64,000 nt of DNA, from assembly GCA_963854735.1 (NCBI GenBank), contig OY978106.1, forward strand, positions 558,001-622,000, given 5' to 3'. A program made the position numbers and the translations under genes. Shown one piece after another: positions 1 through 10,991 of the stretch; position 1 is the stretch's first letter; the number at the start of each line of letters is the position of its first letter. The notes beneath the pieces are model-generated. The model was not told where the DNA came from and did not search any database. It saw only the letters and a program-made list of their open reading frames with translations. Source of the DNA: Marvania coccoides. Its lineage: Eukaryota; Chlorophyta; Trebouxiophyceae; Chlorellales; Chlorellaceae.

Positions 1-1296
1 GCGTGTGCTGCGGTGGCGTGGAAGCCAGCTGCACCCCAGCGACCAGGGCAGATTGCATCGGAGTGGTTGATTCGCCCGGGCGCGAGTGCGGGGGTGTTCC
101 CGGGGGGTATGTCGCTCAGGAAAAGAAGGGTGGGAGGGTGGGGGGGCGCTAGGGTCTGCGGGAGGGGGGAAAGCGGGTCAACATCATAGTGTCAAATCCT
201 CGAGAGAATACAATAGTTGTGTCAACCCGAGAGGGTTTCGGACCCTCCACGGCGCAGACACGGTGCCTAAACAATGATTCAATGACCAATGGCGAGTAGG
301 GAGCGCGTGGTAGAGTGGGCGTGTCTCTCCCACGTTCGCTCGAGAGGGGAGTTTATGAGAACACTGGACAGACTCCTGCACGCCGCTGCGGACCCCCCGA
401 AATCATCCAAAATTACCTCACCTCTTATTTGGGAGCGCGGTTAGGAGAAGCGCCGTGGCAAGAGGTTTTTCAATTGAACAAGTAAAGTTTCTGGCAAGCC
501 GGGAGGTTGAAGACACAGACCTCGCTGGTCGCTAGTTTGTTTCTCACTCGTTTGGAATAATACGTTTCGCTTTAAACAATAGCGAGAAAATAGCCCAAAA
601 TAATTTGAGTTGCGAAAAAAAAACGAATCACTTGCTGGAAAGATTTTTGCTGGTCGCGTCAGCCATGTTCTCGCCATTTCGCTTCTGAAGTGTTCCTGAC
701 GAGGTGAGGGATTCCCCCATGGCTCCCATACACACGAACTGCTGAATCCAGGCTTCTTCTTTTTTCCCTCTAGGAAGAGACTTGGTTGCAGCAGTTGGCA
801 CTTTCTGCCGCACCGCCTTCTCAACAAAGAGACCTTCTACTCTGAGCGCCAGCTGAAGAAACGGGTTTATTATACTGCACCGCTCCGTGCTGCGGCACTG
901 CTGCAGCTGTCCAGCCCGTTTCCATTCGTTTCAAGCCTGCGAGCGGCAGAACGTCAATCTTGCTTCAAACTGAAATAATTAAGCTATAAGGAATTTCAAA
1001 GGGTACATTTTTCCATATAAAATCAAACTATTAATCAATTATTGCAGCCAGCCTCGCCTCATAGGGCGAAATGTCTGCGACTGCCATAAAAAATTAGAGG
1101 TCATTTCGCAAACAATGCATGCATTCGTTTTCATATTTCATATTTCATCTGGCTCGTCACTAAAAATGAAATGGATTGGTATTCTCAAATGAGGGGGAAG
1201 CCGCATGGAAAAAGCCTCCAGCCAACTCCTAACCAAAATTTATAAAGCGTTGAAAAAAAGCAATAACATTTTTCGCCGTTACTGCCAAACCAAAAA
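1..1296. other. No gene recognised
   Basis: The first 200 bases are G-rich on the + strand and the rest is AT-rich with short runs. Short open frames exist on both strands (for example 441-827 on the minus strand), but none shows a recognisable domain, splice partner or composition like the neighbouring exons. The last few hundred bases probably hold the 3' UTR of the minus-strand gene that ends at 1297. Confidence 0.4.
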
Positions 1297-2233
1297 TTAC
1301 TTGAGCAGCGTGGAACCCGCCTGCGTCAAGAAGTACAGGAATACCACCGCTCCGACAAACAGCGCCGCATCCTCCTTGAACGAATCCTTCTGCAACATGG
1401 CAGGAGCGGGGGGAAATGAGAAAGCGACAGGGGGGCGCACTTGAAGGAAAAGAATCCAAGGTGTTTAACTCTCAATTCCTCCTCACCTGCTGAAAAAATT
1501 TGTTGGGGTCGGTAGGGTCCTGCCCCATGAACTGATCGCCTTCGCCCTGGTCCATACTTGTCAAGCTGTCCAGCATGCTGTTGGTGATCTCCGCCGCCGC
1601 CGCGCCGCCCACCCCCGCCGAGAACGCCGCCACCCCCACCCAAAAAGCCGCTTTTGCCAATAAGGAGCAGCGGCTGAGCTCCCAGGAGTCCGTGCGCTGC
1701 TCGATTTGACCCGTGAGCAGGTTCATGCAGATGCGGGTGGTCATGTCCACGTCCACCGCGAGCTGCATGGGCCCCACCGCCCCCTGCAGCTTCCATGTGA
1801 TCTCCGCAGTGCCGGGGGAATCATCCACCATGCGTAGCCGCACAATCTGGACCCTGGGGGAGGTTACCGTCTTTGGTACGAAGTTAAGGCGCACGAATCC
1901 GTCTGGCCCCTTGAAGCTCGCGAAGCCTCTGTATTCAACGTTTCTAGAGAGTAAAGATCTCGTCCACACGCCGTTGGCGCGGGTGAGGTCCCGAGAGAGC
2001 GCGCGAACCGTGGACTCGATGGCCGGGCTGCTGGTGCACTCGAACTCGTCGCAGTAGTCGCGGTTGAGCCCCTCAATTTCTTGGTCGGTGGAGACGGCAC
2101 GAGGGACGGTGGTGACAGGGGTGCAGAGAGGGCGGGGAGCCCCCAGACGGCGAGCAGGCGGTGCTGCCACGAATGCAGCGGGTCTGCGGGTGGCCGGAAG
2201 CGCCAAGGAGGCCGCAGCGAGCGAGCTTGCCAT
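1297..2233 (-). CDS. Putative plastid-targeted membrane-anchored protein, function unknown
   Basis: Two exons, 2233-1487 and 1389-1297, joined in phase 0 across a GT-AG intron, giving about 279 residues. The first 45 residues are rich in Ala, Ser, Arg and Pro and poor in acids, beginning MASSLAAASLALPATRR, which is typical of a plastid transit peptide. The middle (about 55-200) alternates short beta-like stretches and could be an NTF2/SnoaL-like or DUF2358-like fold, but this is only a resemblance. Two hydrophobic segments follow, one near 205-230 and one in the last exon (FVGAVVFLYFLTQAG), so the protein is probably anchored in thylakoid or envelope membrane. It is divergent from LTO1 across a 267 bp spacer. 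Plastid targeting is an inference; the function is not known to me. Confidence 0.65.
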
Positions 2234-2500
2234 ATTCAGCGATTAAAATAAAGTAAAAGTGGGGTGAAAGGTGTCGCTGGGACGAACAAAGGAGCGAAAG
2301 ACAATTTTGAATTTCTAAATATTTTATCTCTTTATTATTGTGCCCTCTCGCTCTGGGATTGCCTCCGAGATCTTGGTTGTGTGGCAACCGCAAAAGAACG
2401 CGTGTTTCTCCCAAATGCAGCTTTTCGCCAACTTTTTGACACTGTAAATTGTTTCTTGGCGAAACACCCTGCACAGAATAGCAGCCAAACTGCCGCAGCA

Positions 2501-3112
2501 ATGGCGACCGACGACATCTTTGAGTCTGCATTGAGCTTGGAGGAGGCCCACCTGCAGGAGGGCTATCAGGCTGGCGTGGAGTGAGTTTAACAACCAATTC
2601 AATCACCATTTAACCACACGACTCCCTGAACCAAACCACTAATCCTCCATTTTTTCATTCAGGGCGGGGAGGGAAGCGGGGCTGGCCGACGGCAAGGCAC
2701 TGGGCGTCCAGCGCGGCTTTGAGGTGGGCCACGAGATTGGGTTCTACTCTGGGTGCGTCCAGATTTGGCGCCAGCTCGAAGCAAAGCACCCTGGGTTCAT
2801 TTCCGCTCGCGCCGACAAGACCATCACCGCTCTTGAAGGGCTGCTGCACAGCTTCCCCCTGGATAATCCCAAGGCAAGCAATACGCTGCTGTTTTACGCA
2901 ATTACATATTTGATTGAAAATCAAATTCAAGCAAAAGAAGAGAGCTATGTCTCAAAAGCAGCAAATGTATTGTTAATATCCATCATTTATTGCAGGATGA
3001 GGGCCTGCAAGACGCAATGGCAGCTATGCAGTCAAGGTACAAGGCCGCAGCAGCCATGCTGGGCCTCTCTGATGCGTCTGCGTCCTCCCAAAACGAAGGC
3101 ACCGCGTATTAG
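2501..3112 (+). CDS. LTO1: LTO1/ORAOV1-family protein (Yae1 N-terminal domain)
   Basis: Three exons, 2501-2580, 2663-2873 and 2996-3112, give 135 residues, matching the roughly 137 of human LTO1. The Yae1-type signature of repeated small-residue glycine steps is clear: EEAHLQEGYQAGVE, then AGREAGLADGKALGVQRG and FEVGHEIGFYSG. In other eukaryotes LTO1 pairs with YAE1 and serves as an adaptor that brings the cytosolic iron-sulfur targeting complex to ABCE1, needed for ribosome recycling. Intron 1 is GT-AG (GTGAGT); intron 2 has a GC donor (AAG|GCAAGC) and a TTGCAG acceptor, and both phases fit. The C-terminus (about 98-135) is Ala-rich and helical. Family assignment is by motif and length. Confidence 0.8.
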
Positions 3113-3170
3113 CGTACAAAAATAAAAACAAAAAAAACTACGCTGCACTTAAAACTGTGTGGGCATTCCT

Positions 3171-4864
3171 TCACAACGCCATTCGCTGCGACATTATCAC
3201 GGCGCGCAGCACGTCCGTGGGCGTCACCACCCCCACCGCTGTACCGCTTTCTTCGCAAATGTACAGCCTGTGCTTGCCGTGCCTCACCATCATGGCTATG
3301 GCGTCCCTCATCGGTGTGTCAGGCGTGCACGTCTTTAACTCGCTGGAAACCTCGGCCAGCGCCTCCTCCCACCGCCCCTCTTTCACCGCCGGCGGAAACT
3401 GATCCAGCAGCGCGTCCTCGTAATCAAAGCTGGCCCCTTTCCCGTCGCCACCGCCGGGGCGCATTAGAAGCAAAAACGCGCCAACGGGGAGCGCCAGCGC
3501 GCCAAACCGCTCCGGGGTGAGCCCTCGCACGTCGGACGCGCTCAGGTTGGCCAGGAGCCGGCCGCCTCCCACGACAGCAACCGCTGAGAGGCGATCCTGC
3601 TGCAGCTTGGCGAGGGCGGAGAGGGCGGGGGTGGAGGCGGCGACGGTGGCCAGCTGGGCTGCGCCCTGCACCAGGCCGTGTTCTGCGAGGGAGGCTGCCA
3701 TTCCGGGGTCGGATGCGGCCAGGGAGTCCATTTTGGCGGCCAGCAAGCGCAGGATGTCTGCGAGGGGGAAAAAGAAGTGAAAAAGCAGTTTTTTCTTTAC
3801 TAAGTGTGATTTCAACTAAATATGCGAAAAATGGTGCGTCTTCTAGTTATATTTACGATGAAATGAAACTGTTTGCAAAAAAACAAAAACAACGACGACA
3901 CAAAATGTTCAACACCAGAAAATAAAAAAGGTTGCCGAAATGGACAAGCTGTGTTTCGCTTGCCTGTCTGCGACACGATGTCAGTGACCCGCCACTCCGG
4001 GATGGGCCCATCCAGGGTGGCTTCCCCTGGCAGAATGTCGAAAACAGCGATGCGGTGGTGCACCTTGAGGTGATGGTGAGGGGAGTGCACAGCAGGGGGC
4101 AGCCCCACCCGGAACCCTGAAGCAACCACTTCGTACAGCGTGGACTCCCGGTCTCCCTGGCGGTATTTTCAGAGAATAAGGAAGAAAAATGGAGCTGGCG
4201 TGAAGTACTGAAGTACTGAAGTACTGAAGTACTACTGACTGGGATTTCTCTTAACCAGAAGTCGAACAGATAAAGGAATGCAATGTACCTTGTACCACAG
4301 GTCGCCTCCGTGCAGCAGGGACGCGATGGTCTGCGCGCCAAAATCGACGCCGATGGCCTGCAGCTCCATCATTGACAGCCGCTTGTGTGTTTGAACGTAG
4401 CCCTCCCGCATCAGCTCAGGGTACACCGCCGCCATCAGCCCCGCCAGCGCGTCCATCACGTCCAGCAGCCCCACGTACTCGTTGGTTGTTGAGTCGCTGA
4501 CAGGAGCGGAGAGCACGTTGTAAACGGCAAATTCCTAGAAGAAGATAAAATAGGGGTAAGATCGGGGCAATGGTTAGGGTTTACGGATTCTCAATCGTTC
4601 GAGGAGTTCACGGGGTGGTAGAAACGCTAATACAAGGCAAAACTGGCGATGGCAGCGATAACTAGCGGTTGCTGCTGGATTGTAGAGGAGGCTTACTCGC
4701 AGCGCTGCGGCGACGGTGGTGTTTGTGGTGAGTTTTACGACGTGCTTGGGCTTGGATGGGGCGCCGGAGGCGACCTGCAGGGCTGGCAACTCGGTTAAAG
4801 CGTTTCGAAGTTTGGTGTTCTCCAGCAAGCGCTTCGAAGCTTGCAGGGAGGTGTCGACCGACAT
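3171..4864 (-). CDS. Four-CBS-domain protein, AMPK-gamma/PV42-like
   Basis: Four exons, 4864-4697, 4534-4289, 4156-3964 and 3757-3171, give 397 residues. CBS signatures recur: VYNVLSAPVSDSTTNEYVG and GLLDVMDALAGLM in the N-terminal half, EWRVTDIVSQTDILRLLAAK at the exon 3/4 junction, LSAVAVVGGGRLLANLSASD, and near the C-terminus DAIAMMVRHGKHRLYICEES followed by GVVTPTDVLRAVI. This is the layout of the SNF4/AMPK gamma subunit and of plant PV42-type proteins, which bind adenine nucleotides and regulate SnRK1/AMPK kinases. The third intron uses a GC donor (ACAG|GCAAGC); the second intron carries the AAGTACTG tandem repeat. It diverges from NDUFA12 across 262 bp. Kinase-subunit status is inferred from fold; other paired-CBS proteins are possible. 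Confidence 0.75.
4203..4233. repeat. AAGTACTG octamer tandem repeat in intron
   Basis: Nearly four head-to-tail copies of the self-complementary-rich unit AAGTACTG lie between exons 2 and 3 of the CBS-domain gene, just upstream (in gene sense) of exon 3. The unit contains the palindrome AGTACT, so the array can fold on itself. It is probably a simple intronic microsatellite. Confidence 0.9.
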
Positions 4865-5126
4865 GATGGGTTCCTTGGATAGTTATAGTGGCGTAGGGTT
4901 TCCGGGATTTCTGCGGAAAATGGCTCCTCTCCCACGCAGCTCGATGACGAGCTGGCGAAAATTTTGCAAAAAAAAATAAAAATGCAGCCCTCCTCATTTA
5001 CTAATTGATTAGTTTTATTTTTGCAATCCCGCTCATCCTCGTTGAAAGAAGGGGGCTCATCAGAGGCCGAGCTCTTCTCATTGAATTATTCTTATCATTT
5101 GACGGGGGAAAAAGAGCCAAATAGAC

Positions 5127-5970
5127 ATGGCGGGCACATTGGCAAAGTACTTTGGCCAGGCTCTGGGGAAATCGAGTATCCGGGAGGCCATCTCGAGTGG
5201 AGGATGGAGAATTATTCTCGACGGCAACCTCGCGTGAGTAATTCATCTTCTCTTTCCAGGGATGGATATGTAAAACCGCCTCAAACCTGTGCCCCGAGCT
5301 ACGCTGTGCCACAGCCCACCGTCCCTCAAGACATGTGCACGCCATTCTCTTACCCTCATTTTTGCTGCTGTTTTTAGGGAAACCATGATCGAGCACGGCC
5401 CTGGCGGGGAGCTGGTGGGCGTGGACTACAACGGCAACAGGTACTACGAGAAGAAGGACGCGCAGATCGGTCGCAACCGGTGGGTTGTTTATGCCAACGC
5501 CTCAGAGTGGCGTGACCAGAACGCCTCCACGGTGCCCCCCGAGTGGCACGGCTGGCTGCACTTCATCTCTGATGAAAATCCCACCAACGTGAGTTCGATT
5601 GAAACAATGAAGAGGAAGAAGAGGGAGTTTTTTTGTGGGGCAAAAAATGCGCCGTCTGCAGTTGCAGTTTTGTGTTATCCTCAGAGAGGAAGAGACGTGT
5701 TTAAGCTAACTCGTCTGCCTTCCCTGAGCATCTTGGCATCCGCCTACGCTTTGTTTATTCAAGGATATATTATATTTATTACATGTTTTATATTGTTTTT
5801 TCGTTCAGGCGGAGTTTTCCAAGCCTATCTTTGCGCTGGAGGCGAAGAAGCACCCCACTTTGTCGCCAAAGGGGCGGTATTTGCCCAAGGGCTCCTGGGA
5901 AAACCCCAACCCTCGCAGCTGGCAGAAAGTGCAGGCGTGGGTGCCGCCGCCCGCAAAAGGGACCCACTAG
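5127..5970 (+). CDS. NDUFA12: NADH:ubiquinone oxidoreductase subunit NDUFA12 (B17.2)
   Basis: Three exons, 5127-5233, 5378-5588 and 5809-5970, give 159 residues, close to the usual 145-160. The family core is obvious: LVGVDYNGNRYYE, RNRWVVYA, VPPEWHGWLHFISDE and the C-terminal YLPKGSWENPNPRSWQKVQA ending in WVPP. NDUFA12 is an accessory subunit of mitochondrial complex I, bound at the junction of the peripheral arm on the matrix side; bacterial and assembly-factor relatives share the fold. Both introns are GT-AG with T-rich tails. No cleavable presequence is apparent, which is normal for this subunit. Identification is confident. Confidence 0.93.
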
Positions 5971-6479
5971 CTACTCACTCGTATAGATAGGCCTGGCGAG
6001 TAGCAAGGCGTATTTCTTTTTCTCTGAAGTTCCATGAATGGGGCTGAAAAAATCAATATCAATACTATTGTTCGTTTTTTTTATTATTATTTTTTGTGCT
6101 TTTCGCTTTTTTTCCTTTTCTTTAACCGTGCTGCTGTAAATTGTTCTTTGTGCCGGTGATTGATAAAGGTTTGAGAGGAAAATTGTAGGGCAAGGCATGA
6201 ATGAAGGGCGGCAGAGGCTGCAGAAGGAGGAGAGAGAGTGCGTACCCCGTGAGCATTTTGACCAAAGAGCGACGGCGAGCTGGAACTGTAGGGCTGCACG
6301 ATGGTTCACAGGGTTGCCCTAGTGCATCATCAAGTGTCTGCCTGGATTTCACCTGATCTCTGGTAGAATTTGAACTCTTTCTTCAACTGCCTTCGGGTAG
6401 CTGCCAGACAAGTCTTCCGCGAGATATCCACTTTCGGACAGCCCGATTCGCATTTACTATTTTTTTGAAGTTGAAAGTA
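5971..6479. other. Spacer, no gene seen
   Basis: AT-rich spacer with long T runs near 6078-6120, between NDUFA12 and the next plus-strand gene. It should contain the NDUFA12 3' UTR and the promoter of the gene at 6480. No RNA gene or coding frame could be supported. Confidence 0.5.
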
Positions 6480-7516
6480 ATGCTGTCCGTATTTCAGCGC
6501 TCCAGCAGCGTCTTTTCACGCCTCAGATCTTTGGCAACCTCGCCCGCGGCCATTCGTTCCGTAGCCACCAAGGCCGACAATTCGGTGAGAGAGTAAATTA
6601 TTTACTACTGCAAGCCCTTGGCAGTCCCCGTCTCGCTATGTATAATTTCCCCTTTACCTCTACGCTGTCAGCTAACCCTCATAAGCCCCCTCCTTTCTCG
6701 TAGAACGAAGAACCTGTTTCAAAACTCTCCAGCGAGGACCTCCACAAGCAACCCCCCACCGTTGAGGGCACTTACGATGAATTAAAGGAGGCAGCACGGC
6801 AGACCGGCGATGCAGCCAAGGAGTGGATGTCCGGCCCCGCCTCTGCTGTCCCCGGCAGCGTGTACAGCTCCGCCAACATCGGGCGCAACAATGTGTACGA
6901 GTCTACGAAGAGAGCGGTGGAAGAGTCTACGCCAGACTCCCGCAGGTGCCTTGCAAAAAAAAATGAAAAACAAGTTATGAAATTAAGGCAGTACACCACA
7001 GCTTAATATTTTCTCTCTCTAGCACTCTCTCTCTAGATATATAATTTTATTTTGATGCTCGATATTTCGTGTTGGACGCACCGAAAAACAAGATAAACCA
7101 TGCAGAAGCCTTTTGGCTAATCACATTTCTTTCCTTCCTGATTTGTTCAGTCACTCGTTTTCAGGGGCGGTGGGGAGCGTGAAGGAGGAGTCCGAGGCCG
7201 CTGGGTTCGGAGAGAAAGAGTCTGAGGCTACGGCTGCAGGGTGGGGCGAAAAGGTGAAGGAGAATCTTTCTTCCGTGGCCGATACGCTGGACAGTAAGCT
7301 AGAGAGGGTGAAACAGACCATCAGCAGCGTGGGAAAGCCTTCAAAAGAGCGCCCTGGGGCTGCGAGCGCCCGCGCGGAGCAGCGCAAGGCGGCTGACTGA
7401 CTCCTCGAAAGGAGCAGCTCACGGATGAAGCCTTCAGAGACATCCGCAAGGAAGCCATCCCCCGCTACGAGAAGCAGATTGAGGGGCAGGAACCCAGCGG
7501 CGGTAACGTAATTTAG
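6480..7516 (+). CDS. Probable mitochondrial, hydrophilic helical protein of unknown function
   Basis: Exon 1 (6480-6584) starts MLSVFQRSSSVFSRLRSLAT, an Arg/Ser-rich amphipathic leader typical of mitochondrial import. Exon 2 (6704-6945) carries TYDELKEAARQTGDAAKEWM. Exon 3 starts at 7151 (SHSFSGAVGSVKEE) and is Glu/Lys/Ser/Ala-rich, LEA-like in composition. Reading straight on, the frame stops at 7398-7400 (198 residues). A second frame that is clearly coding in character (QLTDEAFRDIRKEAIPRYEK) runs to a stop at 7514-7516. A phase-0 GT-AG intron 7308-7411 would join the two (202 residues), but that segment is itself coding-like and GC-rich, unlike the other introns; a frameshift is the other explanation. 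I do not recognise a family. Confidence 0.55.
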
Positions 7517-8744
7517 TGGGAAATCATTTTTTACCCTAGCGTGAAAGCAGGGGTTTTGTTGGGCTTTAATGGTATGATGTTGTGTATGAAAACGAGTCCC
7601 CGGAGTGGGATTGGGCGGTTTAAATTACTATGCATGTTTCCATAAACGCGTTGGTGTTGTTTAGAGCTGCTTTTCTTGTTGCCCCCTGACCGGTGTTGGT
7701 CTCCAAAGGTGGCGGCGGCATTTTTCATTTGTTTTTCCTTCCTTTCATTACTCATGCTTTCCCTTTCATTATAAATGAATCAAATGCAACCTGATTTCAT
7801 ATGCCCAATATACTCCGAGGATAATTAAGCTCGTCCTATTTCTAAACAAAAAATAGGATTTAAGAGTCCTAACCTAATTGAAACCAAAGGGTATGCAGAG
7901 CTGCATCGCGACAGCACCAGAAGCTGTGAAGTGACCGAAGCGTTGTCAAAAGCTGTTGCCGCATGAAGCGCAACCACGCCTCTTCTGCTGGGGACCCTAT
8001 AATATCGCGCATTGCACTAACTGGGCATTCATCCGCGAATGACGGCATGCATGCGAGAATAGGGACACAAGAGAAAGTACCCACTATCGAATGGGCTGGA
8101 GATCTCGGAGATCTCCTGCTCTGGAGTGCTGTAAGTAACCGACATGCAATCTGAGGCCAACGTCAAAGTATTGGAAGCGTTATTCGCATGCTGCTGGTCC
8201 TCAACGCTTGTGAAACAACAATGGGGGCAGAGGAATTTGATAAAGAGATTGGCTTATGTTTGCCAGGAGTGTGATTTAACAACCCCTGTGCCTTCAACAT
8301 AGTCTTAAGGGCGATTGATAATCATTCTGCCCCCAGCGAACGTGTTGAACATTGCTCCGCTAGGTAACCATGCGCTTTCATTTCTAGATAAGACTAAAAT
8401 TTGGACGGCATATTTTTTGAAGTGTCGAGCGGGGCGAGCTTTCGTTAGGTAATGTGAGCTGTCTTTCTTTCTTTTTACCGCGGCGAGCTTCAACCCGACA
8501 CATTGGGTAGCACGGTGGCCTGATTACACATTATAATTGCATTTTGGCGCCATAACACCGTTAAATCAAACCTAAACATGGTCAAAAAGGGACTAAACCT
8601 CACGCCCGACGTGGTCGAACATCTTCAAATACATGAATCATCGACGGGTATCTTTCGCAAGCATCCAACATTTCAAGCTCTTGGTTTGAAATTAACTATT
8701 AGGCATTTTTGCACTATTTTTCGAGCAGTTTCGAGGGCGAGAAG
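7517..8744. other. Spacer, no gene seen
   Basis: About 1.2 kb of mixed composition with no supported gene. A near-perfect short palindrome built from GGAGATCTC lies near 8098-8117. The final part should have been the promoter of the protease copy that begins at 8745. No tRNA or coding frame could be supported. Confidence 0.4.
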
Positions 8745-9060
8745 ATGCCGGCCCCTGAGTCTCGTGTACTGGCGGTTCTGCAGACTTGCATTGTGTTCTT
8801 GCTCACCACGGCAACGTGTGACTTCGTCGCGGAAATCCCTCCCTTTCGCCGCATCTCTGAGACCCTCTACGCGTTCGACCACTACAGTGCGAATGCTGGG
8901 CCGCTTCCGATACCGTTGAACCGTCAATTATCACCGCCTTACGGCAATCTTGGCTCCTTCGAGGGGGACCCCGGGCTCATAAGACGTGCAGAAGACGCCA
9001 CTGGCTCCGCTGAAGTCGCAAAACCAGTGCTGTTGCCAAACTTTACCACAGCAGCAAGGG
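8745..9060 (+). pseudogene. 5' fragment of secreted trypsin-like protease, truncated by LINE
   Basis: From ATG 8745 the frame encodes a signal peptide (AVLQTCIVFLLTTATC) followed by a propeptide-like region that matches the two downstream proteases in order: PIPLNRQLSPPYGNLG here, PIPLNMQLSAPTDNLD in the copy at 13154, and the shared PGLIR and TGSA spacing with the copy at 10992. The similarity ends around 9045-9110, where LINE reverse-transcriptase sequence in another frame takes over. No catalytic domain follows on the far side of the LINE fragment. I read this as a third paralogue that lost its protease domain. The exact breakpoint is uncertain. Confidence 0.7.
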
Positions 9061-9074
9061 CACCGTGCCATGCC

Positions 9075-10388
9075 ATGCCGGCGGTGGAATCTGGCCCAGC
9101 AGCGTTCGGGTCACGTACAGGGGGGAGCAGCTGGTGGAGGTGGCAGAGTTTATATAATTGGGGGTTATAATTACGGCCGGAGGGGATTTTGGCGCGGTGG
9201 CAGCAGCGGCGCGGCTGAAAACAGCGAGGGGGGCGCTGGCGGTGATGTGGCGGCGGTGTGCACTACTGGGAGTCACATCGGCACGGCTTCTTGGCTAATT
9301 CTTCGATGCGGTGGTGGTTCCATCGATGGGGTACGGGGTGGAGACCTGGGGGCCGGCGCAGGTGGCTGCAGCGGTGGGTGGTGACGGCAACGACAAGTGC
9401 GAGATCTTCCACCGGGCCTTCCTGCGACGGTTGCTGGGGGTATGGAAAGCCACGGCCAACATGGTCACTTTGAGGGAATTTGGTCGCTTCCCCCTGGCGT
9501 GCGCTTGGGCGAAGCGTATTTATGGGTTCTGGCGGCGGCTGCAGACCTTGCCCGACACGAGGGTGACCCTCAAGGCAGCATTTCGGGACAACCTTGCGCT
9601 GGCGCACCAGAATATATCTGCGCAGCGCTGCTGGGCAGAGCAGGTGTTGGGCCTAATTAACGCTTTAGGCCTAGAAAGCGGCGTGGTGCCCGCGGGGAGC
9701 GCTGACCTGGACGACCCCAGGCTGGCGGAGGCGGCTAAGCGCCAACGCTACATGGATTTTTAACGTCAGCAATCGGGGACTAAAATTGAGTTTTACAAGA
9801 CAACGATTCGGGGGGGTGATACCACAATGAGTTCTTATAATTTGCAGCCGTATCTTTCTTCTGTTCTTTCGGTCCCACGGCGGGTTTCTTTGGCGAGGTT
9901 CCGCTGCAGCTCGCATCATCTTGGGGTGGAGACGGGCGCTTCATTGGCCGGCTGCACGCCCAGCGGACATGCCGTTTGTGTGCATCTGGGTCTTGCGAGG
10001 ACGAAGAGCACATGATCTTTCACTGCATATGCCCTTCTTTGGTTGCAGTTCGTGATTCTTACTCATCTTTGTTTCCTGATACGTCATTTTCTTCTTCTCC
10101 TCCTTCGAATCTTTTCGAGTTTTTACAGCAAGCCCCGAAGCAGGTTGCTTCTTTCATTAACGCTGGAGGTTACGAAACGCTCCGTGGCTGGACATAATAC
10201 TTTGAATTTTCCGTTTTTTTCTTTGTTTTCTTTTCTAAGTATTCGTTGTTTCTTTTGGCGGTTGGTTTTTCTTTCTTTTATTATTTATTATTTTTATTTT
10301 CTGCTTGCACTTCGGTGCCAGTCTGCTACGGGGCCTTAGTTGCCCTGTTGTGCGGACTTTAAACCCTGTAATTTATGTATGTATGTAT
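9075..10388 (+). mobile_element. 5'-truncated, decayed LINE (non-LTR retrotransposon) 3' end
   Basis: Conceptual translation from about 9110 reads RVTYRGEQLVEVAEF, then VVVPSMGYGVETWG, FLRRLLGVWKATANMV and LREFGRFPLACAWAK. This is the thumb and C-terminal region that follows the reverse transcriptase of algal and invertebrate LINEs. It is broken by in-frame stops at 9155-9157 and 9296-9298 and ends at 9763. A second frame carries the LINE C-terminal zinc-knuckle CRLCASGSCEDEEHMIFHC (from 9970) and runs to a stop near 10197, so a frameshift lies between. The 3' tail ends in a short TATG repeat (about 10372-10388), as LINE tails often do. No polymerase catalytic motif remains, so the copy cannot be active. 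Confidence 0.85.
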
Positions 10389-10991
10389 GAGTGAGGACTC
10401 GTCGGGAAGAATTTGAATTCTATGAATGGTGATTTTATTATTTTCTCTTCTTAATATATTACTGGTTAATGCATCATTTCAATCATTAATTTGCGAATGG
10501 CCACTAAAATAATAATAAATAAATATTTAATAAATAAAATACTTCCAGCAACCATCAACCAGCTGCAGCCCAATTTTGCGCCATCTTCAAAAGGCAAATG
10601 GATAAACGTTAATGTATTTTACTACAATCTATAATGATGCAGGGCAAATAATTAATAAATTGTTATTCAAGAGAATGCCGACAAAGAACTGAGATTTGAT
10701 TTGATGACGATGCCGACCATGACCTTCGCCCTCATAGAAATAAATTGTAGAATATACAGCTGTTCTTTGGGTGGTCCCCAACAACTAGCTAAGTAACAAC
10801 AAAAAGTAAGTATTGCCGTCCGTTTCGATTTAGACCGACAGTTAGATGCGCGACACATATCATATGGGGAGGATTTCAGAAAAACCAGCTCAAATTATTA
10901 TTTAGCAGTGCAACACCGGTTTTCAATGTATTCTGAAGCTTATCATGAGACATAGGACCGAAAATTATAGCATCCACAACAATTAATCGAA
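10389..10991. other. AT-rich spacer
   Basis: AT-rich sequence between the LINE tail and the second protease gene. It contains short TAA/TAAATA runs near 10505-10545. No continuation of the truncated protease and no other gene could be found. Confidence 0.5.

Noticed and set aside
441..827. Minus-strand open frame of 128 codons
   Set aside because: No domain, no splice partner and composition unlike the neighbouring exons.
8098..8117. Short palindrome as terminator or operator
   Set aside because: Such elements have no clear meaning in a nuclear genome and no gene lies close by.
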